A DNA stretch of 64,000 nt, taken from NCBI RefSeq assembly GCF_008107445.1, contig NZ_VSLD01000006.1:124001-188000 (forward strand), in the 5' to 3' direction. Each line of letters starts with the position of its first letter. The stretch's first letter is position 1. The stretch comes from Arthrobacter echini (GTDB lineage: Bacteria > Actinomycetota > Actinomycetes > Actinomycetales > Micrococcaceae). The notes beneath the pieces were generated by a model. The model searched no databases and was not told the origin of the DNA. It saw only the letters and a program-made list of their open reading frames with translations. The translations under genes were made by a program, and so were the position numbers. Positions 26,389-35,040 of the stretch are shown piece after piece.

Positions 26389-27090
26389 CTACCGTGGGGA
26401 GGGAGCGTCGCCCGCCGCGTTGCGCGCCGCGAGGATGTGCGTGCGCATCACGGCTTCCGCCCATTCGCCGTCGCGCGCGTCGGCCGCTGCCACGAGCTCC
26501 GCGTGATGCTGCATGGAGCGGCGCAGCGCTGCCTCGCTGTACTTGCGGAAGGTGTGCGCGACGACGGCGGGGCGCATCACGGCCTGCAGTGCGGTGGCCA
26601 CGTGCCGGTTGCCGCACCGCTCGATGAAGATGCCGTGGAAGGCGGCATTCAGGGCGCTGAGCCCGTCCATGTCGCCACCATTGGCCACCACGGCTTCCAT
26701 CCGCACGCTCAGGGAGGCGAGTTCGGCGACGTCGTCGTCGGTCAGGTGGGGCACGGAGAGCCGTACGGCGTGGGGCTCGAATCCGGAACGGACGTCGTAG
26801 AGACCGGCCACGTCCTCGGTGGAGAAGTCCACCACCTGCGCGCCCTTGTTGCGGCTGAGGTCCACGAGTCCCTCGGCGGCGAGGCGGTTCAGGGCCTCAC
26901 GGATGGGGGTTCGGCTCACGCCGATGCGGTCCGCCAGGGTGGTCTCGCGCAGCCAGGCGCCCGCGGCCAGCTCGCCCGAGGCGATCATGGCCCGCACCTG
27001 CCCGTAGGCGCTCACATCGCGGTCGGGTACAGCACGAGCGGCAGCGTCGCGGCTGGGTGCGTCGGAGGGCGTGCTGTTCACCGTGCTCAC
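26389..27090 (-). CDS. GntR-family regulator (FCD domain)
   Basis: A 233-residue regulator. The N-terminal winged helix has LADRIGVSRTPIREALNRL, and the C-terminal FCD ligand domain includes the metal-binding histidines expected of the family (AAFHGIFIERCGNRH; MQHHAELVAA). Its start overlaps the HMGL-like gene stop by 4 bp, so it is the last gene of the CoA-transferase operon. It probably controls both this operon and the divergent hyuAB genes through TTGTATGCAA-type sites. The 292 bp between this gene and the LTA-synthase-like gene show no gene or hairpin I can support. Confidence 0.9.
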   Translation of the reverse strand: MSTVNSTPSDAPSRDAAARAVPDRDVSAYGQVRAMIASGELAAGAWLRETTLADRIGVSRTPIREALNRLAAEGLVDLSRNKGAQVVDFSTEDVAGLYDVRSGFEPHAVRLSVPHLTDDDVAELASLSVRMEAVVANGGDMDGLSALNAAFHGIFIERCGNRHVATALQAVMRPAVVAHTFRKYSEAALRRSMQHHAELVAAADARDGEWAEAVMRTHILAARNAAGDAPSPR

Positions 27091-28040
27091 GCTAGCGCGT
27101 CGGGCCAGCTCGCCGCAGCCAACCCGGCGCGTGTCCCGCCGCGGGAGACGAAGGACGACGACGCCCGACCGGTGAGCTCCACGATCCGGTGCGAGGCGAG
27201 CATGTACGTCTCCAGATCGATCCCGGTCGCGATGCCGAGCCCGTCACACAGGTGCACCAGATCCTCGAGAGCCGCATTGCCGAGCACAGAGGGATCCCCG
27301 GGGAACCACAGATCCCCGCCGAGCCCCGCGAAGGAGCCCTCGAGCCAGGTGGCACCGGCCAGCATCGCCGCCAGTGCGTTGGCGGGTGCGAAGCCGTTGC
27401 GGTTGTGCAGATGGACGCCGACGTCGAGCCCCGGGTGCAGGCTCCGCACCTCGGCGATGCCGTCGAAGATCTCCCCGGGTTCCTCCTCACCCGAGGTCGC
27501 GGCCAGATAGACGCCGCCGGCACCGGCGTCGACCGCTGCCTGCACCACCCGCAGGCGCTCCTCTCGGGTCACGGGACCCCGGGCGGGAGCGAAGAACGCG
27601 CAGGCGACGGCGACGACGAACCGCGTGCCGGCGTCGGCGGCGAGTACCCCGATCCGCGCGATGTCGGCGAGGATCTCGTCGGTGCCCAGGCGCTGGTTCT
27701 TCAGACTCACCGCCTCGTCCGCGGAGGCGACCACCACGAGTTCGTCCAGTCCGCAGTCCACCGCCCGCTCGGCGCCGCGGAAGTTCGGAGCGAGCCCCCG
27801 GTATCGCACGCCGGGGACGCGGGGTACCGCCGCCATGAGCTCGGCGGCGTCGGCGAGCTGGGGGAGGACCTTCGGGTGGGCGAAGCTCACGGCCTCGATC
27901 TCCCGCACCCCGGCGTCGATGAGCAGGTGCACCAGCTCGAGCTTGGCGGCGGTGGGCACCATCTCGGGGACGGACTGCAGGCCGTCGCGGAGACCCACCT
28001 CCACGAGACGGATGGACGGGGGAAGCCCGGGGATGCTCAT
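27087..28040 (-). CDS. HMG-CoA lyase-like (HMGL/DRE-TIM) protein
   Basis: A 317-residue DRE-TIM metallolyase. VEVGLRDGLQ near the N-terminus supplies the catalytic Arg18/Asp19 pair, and VGVHLHNRNG gives the metal-binding histidines. The usual HMG-CoA lyase active-site loop GGCPxxxGAxGN reads GLGGDLWFPGDPSVLGN, so the catalytic cysteine is replaced by Asp. It may cleave another 3-hydroxyacyl-CoA or act without the redox-active Cys. It overlaps both neighbours by 4 bp. The CaiB-type CoA-transferase next door suggests substrate activation followed by retro-aldol cleavage. Confidence 0.82.
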   Translation of the reverse strand: MSIPGLPPSIRLVEVGLRDGLQSVPEMVPTAAKLELVHLLIDAGVREIEAVSFAHPKVLPQLADAAELMAAVPRVPGVRYRGLAPNFRGAERAVDCGLDELVVVASADEAVSLKNQRLGTDEILADIARIGVLAADAGTRFVVAVACAFFAPARGPVTREERLRVVQAAVDAGAGGVYLAATSGEEEPGEIFDGIAEVRSLHPGLDVGVHLHNRNGFAPANALAAMLAGATWLEGSFAGLGGDLWFPGDPSVLGNAALEDLVHLCDGLGIATGIDLETYMLASHRIVELTGRASSSFVSRGGTRAGLAAASWPDALA

Positions 28041-29248
28041 GCCAGTTTGCGTTCGCGCAGGGAGGCGAGCCTGGCGTCGTCGACCCCGATCTCCGCGAGG
28101 ACGGCCTGCGTGTGCTCGCCGAGGGCGGGGCCGGGCCAGCGGATGCTGCCGGTGGTGCGGCTGAGCTTCGGGAAGACATTCTGCTGGGCCACGGGCCCGA
28201 GGATGGGGTGGTCCACCTCGGTGATGGATTCGCGGGCCAGGTACTGGGGATCGGTGAGCATGTCCTCGGGGCGGAAGATCTTGCCCGCGGGGACGCCGTG
28301 TTCACCGAGCGTGGCCTCGAGGACCTCCGCGCCCTGCGTGGAGGTGTATTCGCCGATCAGTGCATCGAGTTCGGCCTGGCGTTCGCCACGCGCGCCGTGG
28401 GTGGCGTAGCGGGGATCGGTGGCCAGCTCGGGTCGGCCGATCGCCGTGGCGAGGCGGGCGAACACGGTGTCCTGGTTCGCCGCGATGAGCATCCACGTAC
28501 CGTCGGCCGTCGGGTACACATTGCTCGGTGCCACATTGGGCAGGATGGCGCCGGTCCGCTCGCGCTGGTAGCCCGAGACCTGCCACTCCGGGACGAGGGA
28601 CTCCATGACGCCGAGCACCGCCTCGTAGATGGCCGAGTCCACCATCTGTCCCCGGCCGCTGACCTCGCGCTCGCGGACGGCGGCGAGGGCTCCGATGGTG
28701 GCGAACAGGGCTGCCAGCGTGTCACCGATGGAGATACCGACGCGCGAGGGAGGCGTGGACGGATCGCCCACCACGTAGCGCAGTCCGCCCATCGCCTCGC
28801 CGATCGCCCCGTACCCGGCGCGCTGGGAGTAGGGACCATCCTGGCCGAAGCCGGAGACGCGGACCATGATCAGCCCGGGGTTCAGCTCGGCCAGGGCGGG
28901 GTAGCCCAGGCCCCAGCGTTCCATGGTGCCGGGCCGGAAGTTCTCGATCACGATATCCGCTCCGGCGATCAGCGTGCGGGCCAGCTCCTGGCACTCGGGG
29001 TCGCGGAGATTCAGGGTGACGGAGCGCTTGTTACGCCCCACCACGGACCACCACAGCGACTGGCCCTGCGGGAGCTGCCGGCCCCACTGGCGCAGGGGGT
29101 CCCCGGTGGCCGGGTCCTCGATCTTGACGACGTCGGCCCCGAGATCGCCGAGCATCTGTCCGCAGAACGGGCCGGCCAGGAGCTGGCCCAGCTCCACGAC
29201 GCGGAGGCCGGCGAGGGGGCCCGTGGCGGGAGTGTCACTGGCTGTCAT
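28037..29248 (-). CDS. CaiB/BaiF family CoA-transferase
   Basis: A 403-residue class III CoA-transferase: LAGLRVVELGQLLAGPFCG at the N-terminus, DLGADVVKIEDP, WWSVVGRNKRSVTLNLRDP, and a C-terminal NVFPKLSRTTG region. It transfers CoA between acids in the cytoplasm. I chose ATG 29248 with GGAGG upstream over an extended GTG/ATG frame. It is the first gene of a three-gene operon with the HMGL-like protein and GntR regulator, and is divergent from hyuA. Confidence 0.9.
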   Translation of the reverse strand: MTASDTPATGPLAGLRVVELGQLLAGPFCGQMLGDLGADVVKIEDPATGDPLRQWGRQLPQGQSLWWSVVGRNKRSVTLNLRDPECQELARTLIAGADIVIENFRPGTMERWGLGYPALAELNPGLIMVRVSGFGQDGPYSQRAGYGAIGEAMGGLRYVVGDPSTPPSRVGISIGDTLAALFATIGALAAVREREVSGRGQMVDSAIYEAVLGVMESLVPEWQVSGYQRERTGAILPNVAPSNVYPTADGTWMLIAANQDTVFARLATAIGRPELATDPRYATHGARGERQAELDALIGEYTSTQGAEVLEATLGEHGVPAGKIFRPEDMLTDPQYLARESITEVDHPILGPVAQQNVFPKLSRTTGSIRWPGPALGEHTQAVLAEIGVDDARLASLRERKLA

Positions 29249-29302
29249 CGGCGGGCCTCCGGGTCGGGGACGAGGGGATGTCGCCGGTAGCGGCACCCTG
29301 AA

Positions 29303-29313
29303 CGTATACAACG
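29303..29313. promoter_or_regulatory. Possible GntR/FCD site (CGTATACAACG)
   Basis: GTATAC is an exact palindrome, and GTATACAA matches the half-site of the TTGTATGCAA element 60 bp away. It lies ~55 bp upstream of the CoA-transferase start in the divergent gap. Confidence 0.4.
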
Positions 29314-29364
29314 TGCCACCTCAAAGCGCGCTCGGTCAAGAAGAATCCGGGAATGCATGTGAAG

Positions 29365-29374
29365 TTGTATGCAA
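29365..29374. promoter_or_regulatory. Possible GntR/FCD operator (TTGTATGCAA)
   Basis: A near-perfect 10-bp palindrome with the TTG...CAA ends common in FCD-type GntR operators. It lies just upstream of the -35 element proposed for hyuA. Confidence 0.5.
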
Positions 29375-29378
29375 TGTC

Positions 29379-29408
29379 TTGACGTCGGGACGGCCCCACC
29401 CCTACGCT
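29379..29408 (+). promoter_or_regulatory. Candidate hyuA promoter
   Basis: TTGACG, an 18-base spacer and TACGCT fit a housekeeping actinobacterial promoter, about 160 bp before hyuA. Confidence 0.45.
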
Positions 29409-29492
29409 GGCTCGCAGTGGAGCGGTGATGCCGGTCACACGGCTGGAGCTCTCCCCCTAGGGTTCCGGCGGACCGGCGTCACCGCCCCACCG

Positions 29493-29529
29493 GCTCCCGA
29501 CCCCGCCCCTTTGGGGCGCGGCCGGGAGC
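29493..29529 (+). promoter_or_regulatory. GC-rich hairpin in the hyuA leader
   Basis: GCTCCCG pairs with CGGGAGC around an inner CCGCCCC-TTT-GGGGCGCGG arm, giving a stable stem in the untranslated leader ~40 bp before the start codon. It could be an attenuator or a terminator for transcripts entering from upstream. The rest of the 318-bp divergent gap holds only the sites listed here. Confidence 0.35.
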
Positions 29530-29566
29530 TTCCACGCTCACGAGGCAGTACACAAGAGGAGACCTG

Positions 29567-31669
29567 ATGGCGTTTCGGCTCGGCGTAGACGTGGGCGGTA
29601 CGTTCACGGACATCCTCCTGATCAACGAGGATTCCGGGGAGACCCACCGCTTCAAGACGGCGTCCACGCCCGAGGACCAGTCGATCGGCGTGCTGCACGG
29701 GATCGAGCAGGTGTGCCGGGCAGCCGGTGTGCCGACGTCGGAGGTGACCGAGGTGCTGCACGGCACCACCGTGGCCACCAACGCGATCCTCGAGCACAAG
29801 GGCGCCCGCGTGGGTCTGGTGACCACGAAGGGCTTCCGGCAGGTGCTGCAGATAGCCCGCTCCTTCGTGCCCGGCGGTCTGGCCGGGTGGATCATCTGGC
29901 CCAAGCCGGAACCTCTCGCGGACCTCGAGGACACCGTGGAGGTGGCCGAGCGCGTGACCACCAGCGGTGAGGTCCGCATAGCCCTCGACGACGACGACGT
30001 CCGCACCCAGCTCCGCCGCCTGAAGAAGCGCGGCATCGAGGCCCTGAGCATCAGCCTCATCAACTCCTTCGCCTACGGCGCCCACGAAGCACGCGTCGCG
30101 GAGCTCGCCGCCGAGGAGCTGCCCGGCGTCCCCGTCTCCGTGTCCTCCGTGGTGCTGCCGGAGCTCCGCGAGTACGAGCGCACCATCACCACCGTGGCCA
30201 ATGCCTACGTGCAGGGCCAGGTCTCGCGCTACGTGGGCAGTCTGGAGGAGAAACTCACGGCGGCGGGTATCGACGGCGCCCTGTCCATCCTCCGCAGCGA
30301 CGGCGGGCTCGTCTCGGGCAAGGTCGCCGCGGACAACCCGGTATCGCTGCTGCTCTCCGGCCCGGCCGGCGGCGTGACCGGTGCGGTCTGGGCCGCCGAG
30401 CAGGCGGGGTTCAAGGACCTGCTCACCTTCGACATGGGCGGCACCTCCACGGATGTGGCGCTGGTCCAGGACCTCACCCCGCGCATCGGCCGTGAGACCT
30501 CGGTGGGCGATCTCACGGTCCGCGCCACCTCCGTGGACGTCCGCACCGTCGGGGCCGGCGGTGGCTCCATCGCCCACGTCCCGCAACTCACGGGGGCGCT
30601 CCGCGTGGGTCCGCAGTCCGCCGGCGCGGCACCCGGTCCGGCGTCGTACGGGAAGGGCGGTACCGAACCCACGGTCACCGACGCGAACGTGGTGCTCGGG
30701 TATCTGCCCGCGCAGCTCGCGGGCGGCGAGATAGCGCTCGACGTCGACGCCGCGGCCACCGCCGTCGCCACGATCGCCGACGCCCTGGGCCTGGGCGGCG
30801 CCGAGAACGCGGCCGAGGGCATCATCGACATCGTCAACGAGAACATCTACGGCGCGCTGAAGCTCGTTTCCACCCAGCAGGGCTTCGATCCGCGGGACTT
30901 CGCGCTGGTGGCCTTCGGCGGCGCCGGGCCCCTGCACGCCAATGCGCTCGGCAAGCTCACCGGTGCGTGGCCGGTGATCATCCCGCCGTCGCCCGGTGTG
31001 CTCTGCGCCTACGGGGACGCGACCACGAGCCTGCGCGACGAATCGGCCCGGACCCTCGTGAAGCGCTTCAGCGAGCTGGGCGACGCCGAGGTGCGTGCGG
31101 TCCTGGAGGAACTGGCCGCCACCGCGCGCGAGTCGTTGCTGGCCGCCGGTCTGCGCGAGGACGAGCTGACCGTCACCTACTCGGCGGATCTGCGGTATCA
31201 CGGGCAGGGCTTCGAGATCCCCATCGGGGTGGACCTGGCAACCTTCACGGACGACGGTGGCCTGGCGGCCCTGCGCTCCAGCTTCGACGCCGAGCACGAG
31301 CGGCTGTTCGCGTTCCTGCTGGACAACGAGCACGAGCTCGTCACTGCCCGCGCCACGGTGAGCGGCCCCCGCCCCGAGGTCGCGGCGGTCACCCTGGAGA
31401 CCGGCATCCCTGATCCGCAGGCGGCGCTGCGCACTACTTACAGCATTTTCGTGGCCGGGGAGCGGGTGGAGGCGTCCATCTACGACCGTGAGCTGCTGCT
31501 CGCAGGGAATGTGGTCACTGGTCCCGCGGTCATCGCGGAGATGGACTCCACCACGCTGGTGCTCCCGGGCCACACCGCCACCGTGCACCAGCACGGGAGC
31601 CTGCTCATCCGGCCCCTCGACGAGACCACCACTGCGTCCACCACCTCGTCCACCACCAGTGAGGACTGA
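29567..31669 (+). CDS. hyuA: Hydantoinase/oxoprolinase A-type subunit (HyuA)
   Basis: A 700-residue ATPase-fold subunit: FRLGVDVGGTFTDILLIN at the N-terminus, HGTTVATNAILEHKGARVGL, DMGGTSTDVAL and VTDANVVLGYLP are family signatures. With HyuB it forms ATP-dependent N-methylhydantoinase, 5-oxoprolinase or acetone-carboxylase-type enzymes. GAGGAGA precedes ATG 29567. Only 3 bp separate it from hyuB. The following amidohydrolase resembles N-carbamoylsarcosine amidase, which in Arthrobacter follows N-methylhydantoinase in creatinine degradation; whether that substrate applies here is an inference. Confidence 0.88.
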   Translation: MAFRLGVDVGGTFTDILLINEDSGETHRFKTASTPEDQSIGVLHGIEQVCRAAGVPTSEVTEVLHGTTVATNAILEHKGARVGLVTTKGFRQVLQIARSFVPGGLAGWIIWPKPEPLADLEDTVEVAERVTTSGEVRIALDDDDVRTQLRRLKKRGIEALSISLINSFAYGAHEARVAELAAEELPGVPVSVSSVVLPELREYERTITTVANAYVQGQVSRYVGSLEEKLTAAGIDGALSILRSDGGLVSGKVAADNPVSLLLSGPAGGVTGAVWAAEQAGFKDLLTFDMGGTSTDVALVQDLTPRIGRETSVGDLTVRATSVDVRTVGAGGGSIAHVPQLTGALRVGPQSAGAAPGPASYGKGGTEPTVTDANVVLGYLPAQLAGGEIALDVDAAATAVATIADALGLGGAENAAEGIIDIVNENIYGALKLVSTQQGFDPRDFALVAFGGAGPLHANALGKLTGAWPVIIPPSPGVLCAYGDATTSLRDESARTLVKRFSELGDAEVRAVLEELAATARESLLAAGLREDELTVTYSADLRYHGQGFEIPIGVDLATFTDDGGLAALRSSFDAEHERLFAFLLDNEHELVTARATVSGPRPEVAAVTLETGIPDPQAALRTTYSIFVAGERVEASIYDRELLLAGNVVTGPAVIAEMDSTTLVLPGHTATVHQHGSLLIRPLDETTTASTTSSTTSED

Positions 31670-31672
31670 TCC

Positions 31673-33544
31673 ATGGCACAGCTGATCGAAACCACCACCT
31701 CCGAGCTCACCGCCGTGGACGTGGACGTGGTGACCCTCGACCTGATCGAGAACGCCCTGCGCAGCGCCCGCTACGAGATGGACGAGACACTCTTCCGCAC
31801 GGCGCTCTCCCCGGGCATCCGGGAACAGCATGACGAGTTCCCGCTGATCGCCGATCCTGAGGGAAAGATGATCGTGGGTCAGTTCGGGCTCTCCATCCCG
31901 GACTTCCTGGCCAACTTCAACGGGACCATCGAGGAGGGCGATGTCCTGATGACCTCGGACCCGTACTCCTGCGGAGCGGCGATCAGCCATGCGAACGACT
32001 GGCTGGTGGTGATGCCCATCTTCTTCGACGGGCGGATCGTGGGCTGGGCGTCCCAGTTCGGGCACATGACCGACGTCGGCGGCAAGACCCCGGCGTCCAT
32101 GCCCACGGACGCGCGGACCATCTTCGAGGAGGGCGTGATCATCCCGCCCTTCAAGCTGTACCGGAAGGGCGAGCGCGACGACACCTCGCTGGGGATCATC
32201 CTCAACCAGGTGCGCAAGCCCGACTGGAACCGGGCGGATCTCAACGGGATCGTGGCCGCCTGCCGCACGGCGTCGCGCCGCGTGCAGGAGATGTGCGCGC
32301 GGTTCGGCGTGGACACCTACACCTCCGCCCTGAACGCCCTGCTGGACCGCAACTACCGGGCCATGAAGGCGCTGCTGGCCATGGTGTTCGAGGAGGGCAA
32401 GCCGCTCTCCTTCACCGACTACATCGACGACGACGGCCGCGGTTACGGACCGTACGAGCTGACCATGACGCTCACGCGTACGGGCGACAAGGTGCTGATC
32501 GACCTCACGGGCAGTGCTCCGCAGGCGCAGGGACCCATCAACTACTACATCAACGAGAATCTGATCCGGATGTTCTTCGGCATCTACATGATCACCGTCG
32601 CCGATCCGCAGATCCTCTGGAACGACGGTTTCTACCCGCTGGTGGACGTGGAGATTCCGGAGAACTCCTTCTGGAAGCCGGCGTACCCGGCGGCCCTCAA
32701 CGGGCGCAACCACGGCATCGGCCGGCTCTTCGACCTCTTCGGCGGGCTCCTCGGCCAGGCCAACCCGGATCTGCTCAACGCCGCCGGCTTCTCCTCCTCA
32801 CCGCACTTCATGTACTCGGGGAATTACAGCGCCGGCGAGCGGAAGGGCGAGTGGTTCCAGCTCTACTCGATCGGCTTCGGCGGTATCCCGGGCCGGCCGG
32901 TGGGCGACGGGCCGGACGGCCACTCGCTGTGGCCCTCGTTCGTCAACATCCCGTGCGAGTACCTGGAGAGCTACTATCCGCTGATCATCGACTGCTGGGA
33001 GACCATCCCGGACACCGGCGGCGCGGGCCTGCATCGCGGCGGTAACGGCGTCGACGTCGCGTACCGCTTCCTGGAGGCCGGGACCATCGCCATCCACGAC
33101 GACCGCTGGCTCACCTACCCGTGGGGTGTGAAGGGCGGCGAGCCCGGAACACGCGGCACCAAGTGGATCGACCGCGCGGACGGTAGCCGGGAGGTACTGC
33201 CGTCCAAGGTGCACGACGTCGCCGTCGGCAAGGACGACGTCCTCCACTTCGTGACGTGGGGTGGCGGCGGCTGGGGCGATCCGTTGGCCCGTGACCCCGA
33301 GCTGGTGTGCAAGGAGGTGCGGCGCGGCCTGGTCACGCAGGCGGGTGCGCGCACGTATGGGGTGGTGTGCGACGACGACGGCGACCTCGACGCTGCAGCC
33401 ACCTCCGCATTGCGTGATGCGCTGCGTGAGGGTCGCGAGGAGCCGCTGCCGCTGTTCAACCGGGGCGACACCATGGAGAATCTGCTGGCCAACAGCCTCG
33501 CCGAGACCGGACTGCCGGCTCCGATGCCCCCGCTGGCGGTGTAG
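31673..33544 (+). CDS. hyuB: Hydantoinase/oxoprolinase B-type subunit (HyuB)
   Basis: A 623-residue HyuB-family protein: ENALRSARYEMDETLFRTALSP-type N-terminus, FGHMTDVGGK, LNGRNHGIGR, and the C-terminal WGGGGWGDPLARDP stretch. It is the partner of HyuA. It is somewhat longer than typical N-methylhydantoinase B and ends in a Pro-rich tail. Its TAG stop shares a base with the GTG of the next gene, so the three genes are one transcriptional and translational unit. Confidence 0.88.
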   Translation: MAQLIETTTSELTAVDVDVVTLDLIENALRSARYEMDETLFRTALSPGIREQHDEFPLIADPEGKMIVGQFGLSIPDFLANFNGTIEEGDVLMTSDPYSCGAAISHANDWLVVMPIFFDGRIVGWASQFGHMTDVGGKTPASMPTDARTIFEEGVIIPPFKLYRKGERDDTSLGIILNQVRKPDWNRADLNGIVAACRTASRRVQEMCARFGVDTYTSALNALLDRNYRAMKALLAMVFEEGKPLSFTDYIDDDGRGYGPYELTMTLTRTGDKVLIDLTGSAPQAQGPINYYINENLIRMFFGIYMITVADPQILWNDGFYPLVDVEIPENSFWKPAYPAALNGRNHGIGRLFDLFGGLLGQANPDLLNAAGFSSSPHFMYSGNYSAGERKGEWFQLYSIGFGGIPGRPVGDGPDGHSLWPSFVNIPCEYLESYYPLIIDCWETIPDTGGAGLHRGGNGVDVAYRFLEAGTIAIHDDRWLTYPWGVKGGEPGTRGTKWIDRADGSREVLPSKVHDVAVGKDDVLHFVTWGGGGWGDPLARDPELVCKEVRRGLVTQAGARTYGVVCDDDGDLDAAATSALRDALREGREEPLPLFNRGDTMENLLANSLAETGLPAPMPPLAV

Positions 33545-34188
33545 TGGCTGCTCCTGATGCGGCGTCCTCAGCTGAGTCCTCGGGTGGGTTCTCGTCAGGG
33601 TTCGACGGCGCACTGACACCGGGTCCGCGGCGGGCGGTGATCGCCGTGGACCTGATGCGGGCGTACTTCGACGAGGAGAGTCCGCTGTGCCTGCCGTCGA
33701 ACGACTGCCTGGCCGGCGCTGCGGCCGTCCTCGCCTCGGCCCGTGCGGCCGGATATCCGGTGTTCCACACGGTGGTCCGGTTCGACGACGCCGAGCATGG
33801 TGGCGTCTTCCTGCGGAAGGTCCCGGCGCTGCGCCTCTTGATCAGTCCCTCACCGGGGGAGACTCCGTCGCTGGGGGAGCTGATGTCCCAGGTTGCACCG
33901 ATTGCGGGGGAGACTGTGGTGGTGAAGCAGTCGGCCAGCGCGTTCTTCGGCACGGATCTGGCCGACCAACTGCGCGCGGCGGAGGTGGACACGGTGATCA
34001 TCGTCGGCGTGAGTACCAGCGGCTGCGTCCGGGCGACGGCGGTGGACGCCGTGCAGCACAACTTCGTGCCGCTCGTGGTGCGCGAGGCTGTCGGCGATCG
34101 CGACGACGCCGTACAGCGGTCGGCGCTGTACGACCTGCAGGCGAAGTACGCCGAGGTCGTGGGACTGGACGCGATCCTGGGCGGTTGA
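33544..34188 (+). CDS. Isochorismatase-family amidohydrolase (N-carbamoylsarcosine amidase-like)
   Basis: A 214-residue cysteine hydrolase with the full triad: Asp36 (VIAVDLMRAY), Lys128 (VVVKQSASAFFGTDL) and Cys161 (STSGCVRATAVD). The SAFFGTDL and TSGCVRATAVDAVQ blocks are close to N-carbamoylsarcosine amidohydrolases. It would release CO2 and NH3 from an N-carbamoyl amino acid made by HyuAB. The GTG start overlaps the hyuB stop by one base. Confidence 0.85.
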   Translation: MAAPDAASSAESSGGFSSGFDGALTPGPRRAVIAVDLMRAYFDEESPLCLPSNDCLAGAAAVLASARAAGYPVFHTVVRFDDAEHGGVFLRKVPALRLLISPSPGETPSLGELMSQVAPIAGETVVVKQSASAFFGTDLADQLRAAEVDTVIIVGVSTSGCVRATAVDAVQHNFVPLVVREAVGDRDDAVQRSALYDLQAKYAEVVGLDAILGG

Positions 34189-34373
34189 GTACGGATTTCG
34201 AGCCGGCTACGTCGGTCTCGGTGGCCCGGCGTGTTCGGATCCGGGGTCTTTGCCCGTCGGGTCCTGCCGTAGACCGGTGTGACGTGCCGCGACACGGTGT
34301 CGCGACGCTCGAACTCCCTCGATTCGGCATCGTTTGCGTTTACTCCCCAGCGCCTTGGCGCCACAATGGTGCC

Positions 34374-34604
34374 ATGCCCAGCATCCAGATCAGGGACGTT
34401 CCGGCCGAGACTCACGCCGTTCTTCGCCGTCGTGCACGCGCAGCACACCAGTCCCTGCAGGAGTACCTCCGTTCACGCCTCATCGAGGAGGCCGGGAGCC
34501 GCACGCTGGAGGAAGTTCTCGATCGGGCAGGGCAAGGCGACGGCGGCTCCGCACCGATCTCTGCGATGGTCGAGGCATTGCGCGCTGACCGTGATAGTCG
34601 TTGA
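34374..34604 (+). CDS. vapB: FitA/VapB-like ribbon-helix-helix antitoxin
   Basis: A 76-residue protein. The N-terminal RHH DNA-binding part (MPSIQIRDVPAETHAVLRRR ... SLQEYLRSRLIEEA) is followed by a C-terminal tail that should wrap the toxin (VEALRADRDSR). It should repress its own promoter and neutralise a PIN-domain RNase. The partner vapC overlaps it by 14 bp but is damaged, so this antitoxin may now be an orphan. Confidence 0.85.
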   Translation: MPSIQIRDVPAETHAVLRRRARAAHQSLQEYLRSRLIEEAGSRTLEEVLDRAGQGDGGSAPISAMVEALRADRDSR

Positions 34605-34942
34605 CGCCGGAGTACTCGTCGTAGCCCTCGTGGATCAGGGACCTGACGGCGATCACGCGCGGAAGCGTCTGCGGCACGAGGTGCTGAGTGCTCCCGAGTT
34701 GGTGGATCTCGAGGCGCTGTCGGTGCTGCGGCGCCTCGTGTTGGGGGGGGATTACTCTCCGTCGCGCCCCTCACCTGCCACTTCTGGCGCGATGCTGGGA
34801 GCTCCGGCAGAATCTGACCACGTACGACGCCTCCTACGTGGTGCTTGCCAAGGAGTTGAATGTTCTCCTGCTGACCACCGACGCTCGGCTATCTCGTGCT
34901 CCGGGGCTTCGCTGCGAGGTCGAGGTTCTGCGCTCAGCATGA
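34591..34942 (+). pseudogene. vapC: vapC-like PIN-domain toxin, frameshifted and shortened
   Basis: The start GTG 34591 gives MIVVDAGVLVVALVDQGPDG... to LEALSVLRRLVLGG in one frame. The PIN C-terminus (PHLPLLARCWELRQN; TYDASYVVLAKELN; TTDARLSRAPG) follows in the next frame. The switch falls at a run of eight G (34,743-34,750). Catalytic acids are present on both sides, but the segment between LVLGG and the PHLPLL block looks about 15-17 residues shorter than in intact VapC proteins. One base less in the G run would restore a single frame of ~117 codons. Options are a true pseudogene, a phase-variable tract or a sequencing error. Confidence 0.75.
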
Positions 34943-35040
34943 GGGTAAGCGGGCGGATCTGGTCGGGGCTCGCATCGCCCTCAGTGCCTCCCTCGAAGAC
35001 TTCACGGCTCTGGGGAACCCTGACGTCCCGATAGCGTGTG

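Noticed and set aside
29435-32713. A 1,092-codon open frame on the minus strand opposite hyuA/hyuB
   Set aside because: It is the shadow of two well-conserved + strand genes in GC-rich DNA. Its translation is rich in Arg, Gly and His with no domain or start context.
29567-34188. Firm assignment as a creatinine pathway
   Set aside because: The genes fit, but no creatinine deaminase or sarcosine oxidase is present and HyuAB families have several substrates.
34743-34750. Programmed frameshifting to make full-length VapC
   Set aside because: The junction also lacks part of the PIN fold, so decay is more likely than programmed slippage.
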